Assembly (NCBI GenBank): GCA_964573105.1
Contig: CAZNIS010000017.1
Coordinates: 1-64,000 of the forward strand
Source of the DNA: CAKZSB01 sp964573105
GTDB lineage: Bacteria; Pseudomonadota; Gammaproteobacteria; Granulosicoccales; Granulosicoccaceae
Direction of reading: 5' to 3'
DNA length: 64,000 nt
In this document: piece by piece, positions 26,933-35,534 of the stretch
Layout: every line of letters starts with the position of its first letter
Position numbering within the stretch: the stretch's first letter is position 1
Translations under genes and position numbers: made by a program
Notes under the pieces: generated by a model
Database searches by the model: none
The model's input: only the letters and a program-made list of their open reading frames with translations
What the model was told of the DNA's origin: nothing

Positions 26933-28273
26933 TCAAAGCTCCGCACCCGCCTGTCGTTCCTGCCACCCTATCACGAGGTTCGCGCCGAGTTTCAGCAGGG
27001 CGTTGGGTGGTAGTTTCACTGGCGGTGCTTCCCGCTGCAGCAGCGTCAGTGTGTCACTTTGATGTCCGCAGGCAAGCTCTGCTGCCATCATGCCGCCGAG
27101 GGTGCCGCGGCAGACGCCGAGGCCGTTCTGGCAGCAGGCGGAATACAGGCCGTCGTCGAGTTGGCCGAAGGCGCTGACGTTGTTTTTACTCAAGCACAAT
27201 CTGCCGCCCCAGCGGTATTGCATGTCGACGTCGGGCAGCATCGGGAAGCGGTCTGCGAAGGATTGATCGTGTGTGCGGGTGATGCTGGCCAGGCGTTTGT
27301 CGTTGATCTGCATGGAGGGTTCGCAGTTGAAGCGGTTGCGGATCACGATGCGCGCGCCGCCGGTGCCGGTGATGCGTCGTACCGTGGTGCCCATCGGGTC
27401 GGAAGGTGTGGCGCTCCATACGGCGTCGCCGCCGAGAGTTTTTATTTCAGCGTCGGTCAGTTCGCGTGTCATCGAGGCATAGGTGAAGACGTGCAACAAC
27501 TGCCGTTTGAAAAACCCGAAACTCTGCACGTGCCCGTTGACGGCGAGTATCACTTTGCTGGCAGTCACTGCACCTTCAGCGGTTCTGGCAGTCCAGTCTG
27601 GCCCGTTTTTCTGTAGCGCGATACACGGTGAATTCTCATACAGGCTGACGCGGCTGGATAGTCCTTCCGCAAGCTTTCGAATGTATAGCGCCGACTGAAT
27701 GATCGCAGCGCCCGGCGTGAATAAGCCGCCACGGAACCAGGTAGAGCCGGTGATCTTTTGCATCTCGGCGGCATCGACCATTTGGCTGGGCTCGTCGAGT
27801 GATGCCAGATGACCGGCATAATCTTCATTGTGTTTGATGCCTTTGTCAGTGGCTGCCGCATTGAGTTTGCCGCAAGCCGAAAACGCCTCGCGGGTCATGC
27901 CGTACTCACGTGCGGCGTCAGCGGCAAATTCAATGGCTGCGCGATTGAGTTTGATTTGTTCGCGATCGCGTGTGGCATCGCCACCGTAGTCACTGGAGGC
28001 GAGATCGTGTGGCAGGTCGATCATGAAGCCGGAGCTTCTGCCGGCTGGCCCATCGCCCAGGCGCTGTGCCTCGAGCACTGCAACGGTTGCCTGCGGTTGC
28101 AATTGAACGAGCCTGCGTGCGGTAGACAAACCGGCAAAGCCGGCACCGATAATCAGATAGTCGGCCGTGATCTGTTGCGACAGGGACTCGGCGGCTGGCG
28201 GTTCGGGCAGCAGGCGATTCCAGCCGCTGGGGCCCGGGTCGAGTGGTAGTCTCGCGACCTTGATCGCGCTCAT
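26933..28273 (-). CDS. FAD-dependent amine/amino-acid oxidase (DAO family, PuuB/OrdL-like)
   Basis: A 446-residue DadA/DAO-type flavoprotein. The N-terminal dinucleotide-binding motif YLIIGAGFAGLSTARRL covers about residues 38-60. A later GGRLCLSKNN and C-terminal CCQNGLGVCRGTLGGMMAAEL fit the gamma-glutamylputrescine oxidase/glycine-oxidase group. It would oxidise a primary or secondary amine to an imine or aldehyde with transfer of electrons to oxygen or a quinone. Its start overlaps the MttB-family stop by one base (TGATG). With the PuuC-like dehydrogenase two genes upstream, amine-to-aldehyde-to-acid oxidation is a reasonable inference. The stop adjoins the left repeat array. Confidence 0.85.
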   Translation of the reverse strand: MSAIKVARLPLDPGPSGWNRLLPEPPAAESLSQQITADYLIIGAGFAGLSTARRLVQLQPQATVAVLEAQRLGDGPAGRSSGFMIDLPHDLASSDYGGDATRDREQIKLNRAAIEFAADAAREYGMTREAFSACGKLNAAATDKGIKHNEDYAGHLASLDEPSQMVDAAEMQKITGSTWFRGGLFTPGAAIIQSALYIRKLAEGLSSRVSLYENSPCIALQKNGPDWTARTAEGAVTASKVILAVNGHVQSFGFFKRQLLHVFTYASMTRELTDAEIKTLGGDAVWSATPSDPMGTTVRRITGTGGARIVIRNRFNCEPSMQINDKRLASITRTHDQSFADRFPMLPDVDMQYRWGGRLCLSKNNVSAFGQLDDGLYSACCQNGLGVCRGTLGGMMAAELACGHQSDTLTLLQREAPPVKLPPNALLKLGANLVIGWQERQAGAEL

Positions 28274-29823
28274 CAGTGAGTGTTGTTCAATGCGTCGGCG
28301 GTCGGTATCTCGCGCTCGCGACGGGCGATGTAGTCGAGTAGTGCCTCGTTGATCGCAGGATCCATGGCCGGTGCCTCGTACTCGTTTAGCATCTTGCGCG
28401 CTTGTGTCAGTGAGCGCTCGGTGATTTCGGTTGAGCCGTCAGCCACCCACTGCTCGATGGAATTGTTGTCGAAAAGTTTGGGCATGAAAAACGCGCGTTC
28501 GAAATTGGCCAGTGTGTGCGCATGGCCGAGATAGTGACCGCCTGGTCCAATGTCTGTTACTGATGCGATGGCTTCGTCGAAGTCATCCCAGCGCACGCCC
28601 TCGGTCATGCGATAGGCCATGGCGCATTGCTCGGCATCGACCAGGAACTTGGCGATCGAGCAGTGCATGCCGGCCTCGTTCCAGCCGGCCGAGTGCCAGA
28701 TGTAATGCGCGCCGGACATCATCACGGCCATTAGAGTTGAGGCGCTCTCGTAGCCTGCCTGGGCGTCAAAAGTTTTGGCGCCACCCAGGGTGTTGGAAGT
28801 GCGCCAGGGTACGTCGTAATAGCGTGCCATCTGGCCGATCATGAAATTCATCAGGCTGATTTCCGGTGTGCCGGCCATCGGTGCGCCGCTGCCCATATTG
28901 ACGGTAGACAGATAGTGGCCGTAAATCGCCGGACAACCCTTGCGAACCACCTGGGTGTAGGCTAGTGCCGATAATGCCTCGGCATTTAATTGGGCCACAG
29001 CGGGGGCGGTGGAGGCGGGGGTATTGGCGCCGCCGAGTACGAACGGTGAGCACAGCACCGGTTGGTTGCGACGATTAAACGCGCGCATGGCACCTAGCAT
29101 GACTTCATCCCACACCAGTGGTGAGTTGCCGTTGCAGTTGCCGGTGACGACGCAGTGGTTCTCGAGGTAGTCGTCGCCGCCGAACAAAATTGCGCACATG
29201 TCGAGAACGTCTTCGGCATTTTTGGGCGAAGTGGTCATGCCCATAAAGGTTTTATCGGAGTGAAACATCGACGAATAGGTGATGCGCAGATGGCGGTGGC
29301 TGATCGCGTGATCCATCGGTTCGACGATGTGGTGTGCCGATGAATGCATCGATGGCAGCATCTGCGACAGCTTGTGAAAATTTGCCAGATCCTCAAGCGT
29401 CGGCGCGCGGCGCACATCATCGAGATCGCGCAGATAGGGCGCGCCTGTCATCGGTACGAAAATCGAATGGGGACCACCGAGGTGGACGGTCTTTTGCGGA
29501 TCGCGGGCCTGCAGTGTGATGTCTGACGGAATGGTTTTAATCAATTCACGCACAAGATCCCGGTCCAGATGCACGCGATCCTCATCGCGAATGTCGGCAC
29601 CGACGGACTTCCAGTCTTCAATCGCCTGCGGGTCGCGAAACACCACGCCGACATTTTCCAGAATGTGCATGGAGGCCTCGTCGATGCGCTCGATTTGCTC
29701 CTGCGATAACGGCTCGACCAGCGGCAGATTGCGCGTGAGCGTAGGCAGCATTCCTTCGCGGTGGTTTTCTCTGGCGCGGCGGCGCGCCGCACGACCGCCG
29801 CGGCGTTGTTTTTTTTCACTCAT
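28273..29823 (-). CDS. MttB-family (trimethylamine methyltransferase-like) protein without pyrrolysine
   Basis: A ~516-residue COG5598 protein. The start at 29823 is chosen because it overlaps the upstream stop as ATGA and is followed by a basic N-terminus (MSEKKQRRGGRAARRR); upstream codons do not resemble the family. Recognisable are VEPLSQEQIERIDEASMHIL, the GGPH/PMTGAPYL region and the long barrel core with GCPAIYGHYLSTVNMGSGAP. MttB proper carries an amber-coded pyrrolysine; here the frame has no TAG and reads through, as in MtgB-type betaine demethylases. Known members move a methyl from a quaternary amine to a corrinoid protein. No corrinoid-protein gene lies in the window, so the acceptor is unknown. 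Confidence 0.85.
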   Translation of the reverse strand: MSEKKQRRGGRAARRRARENHREGMLPTLTRNLPLVEPLSQEQIERIDEASMHILENVGVVFRDPQAIEDWKSVGADIRDEDRVHLDRDLVRELIKTIPSDITLQARDPQKTVHLGGPHSIFVPMTGAPYLRDLDDVRRAPTLEDLANFHKLSQMLPSMHSSAHHIVEPMDHAISHRHLRITYSSMFHSDKTFMGMTTSPKNAEDVLDMCAILFGGDDYLENHCVVTGNCNGNSPLVWDEVMLGAMRAFNRRNQPVLCSPFVLGGANTPASTAPAVAQLNAEALSALAYTQVVRKGCPAIYGHYLSTVNMGSGAPMAGTPEISLMNFMIGQMARYYDVPWRTSNTLGGAKTFDAQAGYESASTLMAVMMSGAHYIWHSAGWNEAGMHCSIAKFLVDAEQCAMAYRMTEGVRWDDFDEAIASVTDIGPGGHYLGHAHTLANFERAFFMPKLFDNNSIEQWVADGSTEITERSLTQARKMLNEYEAPAMDPAINEALLDYIARREREIPTADALNNTH

Positions 29824-31319
29824 TGCACTTGCTCGGCCGAGGCGTTGTCTGACAGGTTGATCCAGATGGTTTTCAGTTCGGTGTACTGATCGTGTGCGTG
29901 CATGCCGTTGTCGCGACCGCCGAAGCCCGATTGTTTGTAGCCGCCAAAAGGGGTGGTGATATCGCCTTCGCCGTAGCAATTGATCGTCACCGTGCCGGCG
30001 CGAATCGCCTTTGCTGCGCGGATCGCGCGTTTGCCATTGGCGCTGAAAACGCTGGCGGTCAGGCCATATTGTGTATCGTTGGCGACTTCGATGGCCTGTT
30101 CGATCGACGCGACGGTAATGACAGACAACACCGGGCCGAAGATTTCATCAGTGGCCAGTGCATCACCGGCTGATACGTTGTCGTAGATGGTGGGTTCGAC
30201 AAACGCGCCATCGATGTTGCCGCCAGTCAGTGCGGTTGCACCCGTGTTCAGGTACCCTGCCACCTTTTTGCAGTGCTCGCCGTCGATCAGCGCGCCCAGA
30301 TGATTGCCGGGGTCCAGCGGGTCACCGGTTTTCCAGTCGCGGGTGCGGGCGATGATGCGCTGCATCAGTGCGTCTTTGACATCCTGATGCACAATCAGCC
30401 GCGAGTTGGCCGAGCAGTTCTCGCCCATGTTCCAGAAAGCGGCGTTGACGATGTGGCCTGCCACCAGATCCAGATCCTCGGCGTCGTCCATCACGATAGC
30501 CGGGTTCTTGCCGCCGCATTCGAGCACGACTTTTTTCAGGTTGCTGTCGGCGGCGTAGCGCAGAAAGTGACGGCCGGTTTCGGTTGAGCCGGTAAAGCTG
30601 ATCATGTCGATATCCGGGTGCAGACCCATTGATTTGCCAACGCTCGGGCCATCGCCCGGCAACACATGCAGCACGCCACGCGGCAGGCCGGCTTCCAGAG
30701 CCAGCTCGGCGATTCGCAAGGCGCTGAGCGAGGTTTGCTCGGCCGGCTTGACGATCACGCTGTTGCCACTGGCAAGCGCCGGACCGATCTTCCAGGCCAG
30801 CATCAGCAGCGGGAAGTTCCATGGCAGCACAGCGCCGACCACGCCGATCGGCTCACGCGTAATGACGGCCATCGCATCGTCGCCTGATGGCGCGGCCTGA
30901 TCGTAGAGTTTGTCTGCCAGCTCGGCATGCCACTTCAGGCAGTGGATGGATTCAGGGATATCGATTTCCTCGCAATCGCGAATCGGCTTGCCACTGTCCA
31001 GTGATTCGATCACGGCGAGCTCGCGACGATTGCGCTGAATCAGTTTGCACAACTTGATGATGGTGTCCTTGCGCTCGGACGGATGCAGCCGCGACCAGCT
31101 GCCGTGCTCGAATGCTTCACGCGCCTTGCTTACCGCCAGATCGACATCGTCGGCGTTGCAGGCGCTGATGGTGGCAAGCGTTTCGCCGGTGGCTGGATTA
31201 ACGGTTTCCAGTTTGCCCCCTTTACCGGGCTGAAAGCGGCCATCGATAAAAGCGCTGGCGGGCAGGGCGGTGTCGCGGGCGATGGCGAGGTATTCTTCGC
31301 GGGTCAGTAGCGTGCTCAT
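29820..31319 (-). CDS. NAD(P)-dependent aldehyde dehydrogenase, PuuC-like
   Basis: A 499-residue aldehyde dehydrogenase. It has PWNFPLLML, the FTGSTETG nucleotide loop, the general-base Glu in LECGGKNP and the nucleophile Cys in GENCSANSR. The C-terminal CYGEGDITTPFGGYKQSGFGGRDN and HAHDQYTELKTIW match the PuuC (gamma-glutamyl-gamma-aminobutyraldehyde dehydrogenase) group. It starts by ATGA overlap with the DapA-like gene and its stop overlaps the MttB gene by ATGA. It probably oxidises the aldehyde from amine oxidation in the same operon. Confidence 0.92.
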   Translation of the reverse strand: MSTLLTREEYLAIARDTALPASAFIDGRFQPGKGGKLETVNPATGETLATISACNADDVDLAVSKAREAFEHGSWSRLHPSERKDTIIKLCKLIQRNRRELAVIESLDSGKPIRDCEEIDIPESIHCLKWHAELADKLYDQAAPSGDDAMAVITREPIGVVGAVLPWNFPLLMLAWKIGPALASGNSVIVKPAEQTSLSALRIAELALEAGLPRGVLHVLPGDGPSVGKSMGLHPDIDMISFTGSTETGRHFLRYAADSNLKKVVLECGGKNPAIVMDDAEDLDLVAGHIVNAAFWNMGENCSANSRLIVHQDVKDALMQRIIARTRDWKTGDPLDPGNHLGALIDGEHCKKVAGYLNTGATALTGGNIDGAFVEPTIYDNVSAGDALATDEIFGPVLSVITVASIEQAIEVANDTQYGLTASVFSANGKRAIRAAKAIRAGTVTINCYGEGDITTPFGGYKQSGFGGRDNGMHAHDQYTELKTIWINLSDNASAEQVQ

Positions 31320-32227
31320 GCGCTGTGCTCCTGTTCGATGGCGTTCAGCGTGGTGTCGAGGGTACGGATGACTTCGGCGAGCTCGCGTTTTTCATCTTTG
31401 TTCAGCGGCTGCAGCGGACGGCGTGGTGGACCGGCATCGATGCCGCGCAGCGTCACGCCGTGTTTGATGCACTGCACGAATTTGCCGCCCTGTTCGAGTA
31501 CGCGCATCAGCGGCAGCATCGCCGACATGATGCGCCGACCCTTATCAAAGTTGCCTTCGACGGCACAGGCCTGATACAGCGCGATGTGTGCCTGTGGCGC
31601 GAAGTTGGAACCGGCGCAGACCCAGGAGCGTGCCCCCCAGGCAAAAAATTCCAGCGCTTGATCATCCATGCCGCAGCTAAGCTGTATGTGTGGGTATTCG
31701 CGCGCCAGCATATGCAGCCGGTTGGGATCGCCCGAGCTCTCCTTAACCGCACAAAAATTGGGTGAGCGACCGAGCCTGTCGAGTGTGTCTTCGTCCATGT
31801 TTACCGACATGCGGCCCGGGTAGTTGTAGAGCATGATCGGCAGGTTGGCAGCGCGATCAATCGCCAGAGCGTGCAATGCGATTTCGCGGCCCGTCGGGTA
31901 GGCGTAGGGTGGCGTCGATACCAGTAGTGCGTCGGCGTCGATCGCGCGTGCCTGCTCGGCAAAGTAGATGCAGTCTTCAGTGCGAATGGCGCCGGTGCCG
32001 ACGATGAAGCTGACCCGATCGGCGACGATCTCTTTGCCAAGCTTCATCATCGCGACGCGTTCATCATTGGTTTGCGCGTAGTACTCGCCGGTGGTGCCGG
32101 CCACGATGATGCCGGCCACACCGGCGTCAATCAAAAACTCTATGACGTTTGAAAAGGCCTTTTCATCGATGCTGTGGTCACTGCGATAGGGCGTGACCAC
32201 CGGGGTGTAGATGCCTTCAAAGCGCAT
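31316..32227 (-). CDS. DapA-family lyase/aldolase
   Basis: About 303 residues from the ATG at 32227, chosen as the family start (MRFEGIYTPVVTPY). The Schiff-base Lys is in CAVKESSGD, the catalytic Tyr in YNYPGR and the GTTGEY substrate loop is present. Relatives include dihydrodipicolinate synthase, N-acetylneuraminate lyase, 2-keto-3-deoxysugar aldolases and HypD-type pyrroline deaminases. True lysine biosynthesis is unlikely because the gene is in a catabolic operon behind a GntR regulator. It overlaps the regulator by 11 bp and the aldehyde dehydrogenase by 4 bp. Confidence 0.9.
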   Translation of the reverse strand: MRFEGIYTPVVTPYRSDHSIDEKAFSNVIEFLIDAGVAGIIVAGTTGEYYAQTNDERVAMMKLGKEIVADRVSFIVGTGAIRTEDCIYFAEQARAIDADALLVSTPPYAYPTGREIALHALAIDRAANLPIMLYNYPGRMSVNMDEDTLDRLGRSPNFCAVKESSGDPNRLHMLAREYPHIQLSCGMDDQALEFFAWGARSWVCAGSNFAPQAHIALYQACAVEGNFDKGRRIMSAMLPLMRVLEQGGKFVQCIKHGVTLRGIDAGPPRRPLQPLNKDEKRELAEVIRTLDTTLNAIEQEHSA

Positions 32228-32927
32228 GCAGGTTGTCCTGGGTTGTCGGGTCGAGTGGGTCGATTGGCAGCGGGTCGGGTTGTACGTAACGTTCAAACTG
32301 GTGGCGTGACAGCTCCCAGTGCTGGCGTGTGATATCCACCGCCAGTGCCGGCTGGTGGGTGGCTATCGCCTCGATCAATTGTTCGTGTTGGTCGCAGGCG
32401 CTGTCGATGCGCTCGCGATCGCGGTTGCTGCGGGTTTTGTAAAAGGTTTGGCTCATTCGCGTGTGATCGATTTGCAGCCGCTGCAAACTGGGTGACAGAT
32501 ACGGGCTTGCCGCCATTTCGCCAATGATCTCGTGAAAGCGATGATTGCTCATGGCCATGTCGACAGTCCGCCCGCCTTTGACCGCGGTGCGGAATTTTCT
32601 TTGCGTGTTTTTAAGGGTTGTCACTTGCGCATTAGTTGCATTCTCGGCGGCCAGACGAGAAATGGATGCGTAGATCATCGGAGCGGTCTGGAAGAAGTTG
32701 CGCATGACCGACAGATTCATCGATGACACCGTGGCGCCGCGGTTGGCGGTTATTTCCAGATAGCCGTGTGCGGCCAGGCGCTGGAGAATTTCACGCAACG
32801 GGGTACGCGACAGACCGTACTGTTCACACAGCAGGGTCTCGTCGAGTGCGCTGCCAGGCGCGAGATCGAGCGTCAGAATGCGCTGGCGCAGCGCGTCACT
32901 GGCAGATTGTTTTTTCGCAGATGACAT
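32217..32927 (-). CDS. GntR-family regulator, FCD/FadR subfamily
   Basis: About 236 residues from the ATG at 32927. The N-terminal winged helix (about 10-70) contains LDETLLCEQYGLSRTPLREILQRLAAHGYLEI, followed by a helical FCD-type ligand-binding domain with FHEIIGEMA and HEQLIEAI. It is the first gene of the five-gene operon (regulator, DapA-like, aldehyde dehydrogenase, MttB-like, FAD oxidase) and likely represses it from the palindrome at 32956-32970, releasing on binding an intermediate. An upstream start would include the palindrome and is unlikely. Confidence 0.9.
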   Translation of the reverse strand: MSSAKKQSASDALRQRILTLDLAPGSALDETLLCEQYGLSRTPLREILQRLAAHGYLEITANRGATVSSMNLSVMRNFFQTAPMIYASISRLAAENATNAQVTTLKNTQRKFRTAVKGGRTVDMAMSNHRFHEIIGEMAASPYLSPSLQRLQIDHTRMSQTFYKTRSNRDRERIDSACDQHEQLIEAIATHQPALAVDITRQHWELSRHQFERYVQPDPLPIDPLDPTTQDNLHAL

Positions 32928-32955
32928 CGGGTGATTGTCGCCCAGATGCAGCGTG

Positions 32956-32970
32956 TATACAATTTGTATA
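32956..32970. promoter_or_regulatory. Probable operator of the GntR-type regulator
   Basis: A perfect inverted repeat TATACAA-T-TTGTATA lies 29 bp upstream of the regulator start. FCD-type GntR proteins typically bind short palindromes of the kind TTGTATACAA or TNGTNNNACNA. AT-rich sequence around it could be the -10 region. Assigning it to this regulator is inference from position. Confidence 0.65.
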
Positions 32971-33159
32971 TTTGCTGGCGCGCGACATGGCATACACCAA
33001 TGCGACAGATGTAGCCGCAGGTGGGCGTATGCCTGGTCAAAGAGAAATTAGAGCGGGTGCCGCCTGGACGCTGGATGTCAGACGCTGGATGCTGCGTCTA
33101 TCGCGTCACCGGCTCCGTGAGGGGCGGCACGCTGTTGTGCCTTGCGTGCGGCGATGCCG

Positions 33160-33912
33160 CTATCGCTTGGCCGCGTAGTAGGACACGCGTCGCTCCAAAT
33201 AGGCCAGCAGTTCAGAGACGGTGAAGGCGAGTGCGAACAACACCAGCAGCACGGCCCAGAAATGTTTCATCAGAAAGTTGTTCGAGTAGAGTTCGAACAG
33301 CGCGCCAAAGCCAACAATGGAGATCAGCAGCTGGCCGATGATCACGCCTTTGACAGCGCGGATCACGCCGATTCGCACGCCGCCGAGAATTTCCGGCAAG
33401 GCGGCCCAGACGTACACTTTGGAAAACGCCGCCCAGGGTGTTGCGCCAAAACTTTTTGCCATCTCGACCAGTGATCGATTGATCTGCATGACGCCGGCGC
33501 GCGCATTGAGAATGATGATCCAGATTGCGAACAGGGTGGTAGTGATGATGATCGATTTCATGCCGAATCCGAATAACACCATCAGCACCGGCACCAGTGC
33601 TGTGAGTGGTGCGCTTAGAAAAATGTTCACCCATGGCAGCAACAATTCGTCGAGCAGGCGATTCTTGCCCATTAAAATGCCTGTCGGGATACCGATGCAG
33701 ACCGCGAACATCACGCCAGCGCCAAATGCATAGGCGGTTTCCCACAGCGCTTTTTGAAACGCGCTGGTGCCGATGATTTCAAACAGTGTAGTAAACACGG
33801 CTGATAGTGGCGGAACGAAAAATGATATTTCCAGTCGCCCGACCAGTTCCCACAACAGGCCCCAGATAATCAGCGATGACATGCCCGGTAGCCGAATGCC
33901 AAAGACTTTCAC
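33160..33912 (-). CDS. ABC transporter permease (SsuC/TauC type)
   Basis: About 250 residues from the GTG at 33912, 5 bp after the ATPase stop; upstream codons are not family-like. Six or so membrane segments, with the EAA loop MAKSFGATPWAAFSKVYVWAALPEILGGVRIG typical of taurine/nitrate/sulfonate-type permeases. A second permease gene lies two genes upstream (34701-35459), so the transporter has two different permeases. It is the last gene of the unit; the 232 bp downstream to the GntR start contain only small repeats (two direct GACGCTGGATG copies and a GTGCCGCC/GGCGGCAC inverted repeat at 33057-33130). Confidence 0.88.
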   Translation of the reverse strand: MKVFGIRLPGMSSLIIWGLLWELVGRLEISFFVPPLSAVFTTLFEIIGTSAFQKALWETAYAFGAGVMFAVCIGIPTGILMGKNRLLDELLLPWVNIFLSAPLTALVPVLMVLFGFGMKSIIITTTLFAIWIIILNARAGVMQINRSLVEMAKSFGATPWAAFSKVYVWAALPEILGGVRIGVIRAVKGVIIGQLLISIVGFGALFELYSNNFLMKHFWAVLLVLFALAFTVSELLAYLERRVSYYAAKR

Positions 33913-33916
33913 CGCA

Positions 33917-34672
33917 CTACTCCACGTAGCTGCGCAGCGAGGCCCAGATCTGATCGACGATGTCGAGATACTCCGGGTCGCGACGAATGGTAGAGATGTC
34001 TTTTTCGCGCAGGCCGGTCGGGCGGATGATGTCCGACACGCGGCTCGGGCGCGGCAACAGGATGGCGATCTGGTCTGACACGTATACCGCCTCCTCAATC
34101 GAGTGGGTGACAAATAAAAATGTTTTGTTTTCGTTTGCCACGAGTGCCAGAAGGTCTTCCTGAAATTTGCGCCGCGTTTGTTCGTCTACTGCCGAAAACG
34201 GTTCGTCCATCAGCAGCACCTGTGCGTCTACTGACAAGGCGCGAGCAAGCCCGACACGCTGGCGCATGCCGCCGGACAGTTCATGCGGAAAGCTGTGTTC
34301 GAAGCCTGCAAGTCCGACGTCACCGATGCACTTGGCGGCAATGTCCTCGCGCTCTGATTTCGCGACACCGCGCAATTCCAGACCGAACGCGACATTGCGC
34401 AATACGCTGGCCCACGGCAACAGCGCGAAGTCCTGGAAAACGAACGCGCGATCAGGGCCAGGCCCGGTCACCGGGCTGCCGTTGACTTCAATTTCGCCAG
34501 CGGTGGGTTCCAGCAGGCCCGCGATGATTTTCAGCAGTGTGGTCTTGCCGCAACCAGACGGGCCAAGCAGTGATGTGAGCTGGCCGCGAGGAAACTCGAG
34601 TGTCAGGTCGCGAAGTGCCTCGACTTCGCCGTAGTTTTTGCTGACGTTGCGCGCCGATACGGCGATATCCAT
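33917..34672 (-). CDS. ABC transporter ATPase (SsuB/TauB type)
   Basis: About 251 residues from ATG 34672; an ATG at 34714 would overlap the permease by 14 bp and is equally possible. Walker A GPSGCGKTTLLK, signature LSGGMRQR, Walker B LLMDEPFSAVD and H-loop VTHS are intact. The length and RAFVFQDFALLPW segment fit the taurine/aliphatic-sulfonate/nitrate class. It lies between the two permease genes and serves both. Confidence 0.92.
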   Translation of the reverse strand: MDIAVSARNVSKNYGEVEALRDLTLEFPRGQLTSLLGPSGCGKTTLLKIIAGLLEPTAGEIEVNGSPVTGPGPDRAFVFQDFALLPWASVLRNVAFGLELRGVAKSEREDIAAKCIGDVGLAGFEHSFPHELSGGMRQRVGLARALSVDAQVLLMDEPFSAVDEQTRRKFQEDLLALVANENKTFLFVTHSIEEAVYVSDQIAILLPRPSRVSDIIRPTGLREKDISTIRRDPEYLDIVDQIWASLRSYVE

Positions 34673-34700
34673 GGTTGTATGGTTGTCAGCAGCGACGTTG

Positions 34701-35459
34701 TTAGTCTGAAGCATAGCCACGCACATTTCCGGCGAAAAGAAGTTTTTCGGTTTTTTCGAGCAGGTTCAAAAACAGCACGGCCAGCGCGATGATCGAGAAA
34801 ATTGCCGCGTACATACTGGCGTAGTCGGCGATCGAGCGGCTGTAGCTGATGATGTCGCCAACGCCTGTCGGGGTGATTTTCAGTTCCGACAATATCGCGC
34901 CAATGAAGCCTGCAGAAATACCCAGTCGCAGGCCGGAAAAAATGACCGGCGATGCGGCGGGCAGTATGATTTTGGTCAGAACTTCGCGTCGGCTGGCGAG
35001 AAACGACTTGCCCATCTCTATGAGTGAGTGCGGTGTATTGCGTACCGCGCCGGCAGTGTTCAGTACGATTACCGGCATTGCCATGATGCAAACGACAAAC
35101 ACTTTGGAAGTCAGGCCGATGCCGTACATCATCACTAACAGTGGTATCAGTGCTGCCAGAGGTGCCGCCTGCATGACAATAAATATGGGTGAAAACAGCC
35201 AATCGAACCATTCATTCAGGCCGGTCCACAGTCCAATCGCAATGCCGAGCACGGCTGAGATCAAAATGCCAATAGCCAATGGTTTGAGCGTCTCGGCGTA
35301 GGCATTCCACAGTGTGCCGTCACCGGCCATACGAAACAGTGCCTGCATCGACTCGATGAAAGTGGGAAATGCGTAGCTCACCGGAATGCGCCCGGCGATC
35401 TCCCAGGCGCCAAAAACCAGTGCTGCCGACAGCAGCTTCAATACGGTTGGACGAGTCAT
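34701..35459 (-). CDS. ABC transporter permease (SsuC/TauC type), first copy
   Basis: A 252-residue permease with about six membrane segments and the EAA loop MGKSFLASRREVLTKIILPAASPVIFSGLRLG. The start is ATG at 35459. It follows the binding protein after a hairpin (35492-35518). Paired with the different permease at 33160-33912, it gives a heterodimeric channel. Confidence 0.88.
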   Translation of the reverse strand: MTRPTVLKLLSAALVFGAWEIAGRIPVSYAFPTFIESMQALFRMAGDGTLWNAYAETLKPLAIGILISAVLGIAIGLWTGLNEWFDWLFSPIFIVMQAAPLAALIPLLVMMYGIGLTSKVFVVCIMAMPVIVLNTAGAVRNTPHSLIEMGKSFLASRREVLTKIILPAASPVIFSGLRLGISAGFIGAILSELKITPTGVGDIISYSRSIADYASMYAAIFSIIALAVLFLNLLEKTEKLLFAGNVRGYASD

Positions 35460-35491
35460 TGCCGCGTCAGTCTGATGCTCATTCGGTGGGT

Positions 35492-35518
35492 GATCCGGCC
35501 CGTGACACAGGCCGGATC
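35492..35518. terminator. Attenuator hairpin after the second binding-protein gene
   Basis: Perfect 9-bp arms GATCCGGCC (35492-35500) and GGCCGGATC (35510-35518) with a 9-base loop, between the binding protein stop (35535) and the permease start (35459). No U-run follows. It occupies the same place as the hairpins in the other two importers of this window. Confidence 0.7.
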
Positions 35519-35534
35519 CAGTGTGTTGACTGCG

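Noticed and set aside
28273..29823. Pyrrolysine (in-frame TAG) in the MttB-like gene
   Set aside because: The frame has no in-frame TAG and reads through at the expected place.
28273..32227. Hydroxyproline degradation operon (DAO, DapA-like and aldehyde dehydrogenase)
   Set aside because: No epimerase/racemase is present, the dehydrogenase resembles PuuC rather than ketoglutarate semialdehyde dehydrogenase, and the MttB-like gene is not explained.
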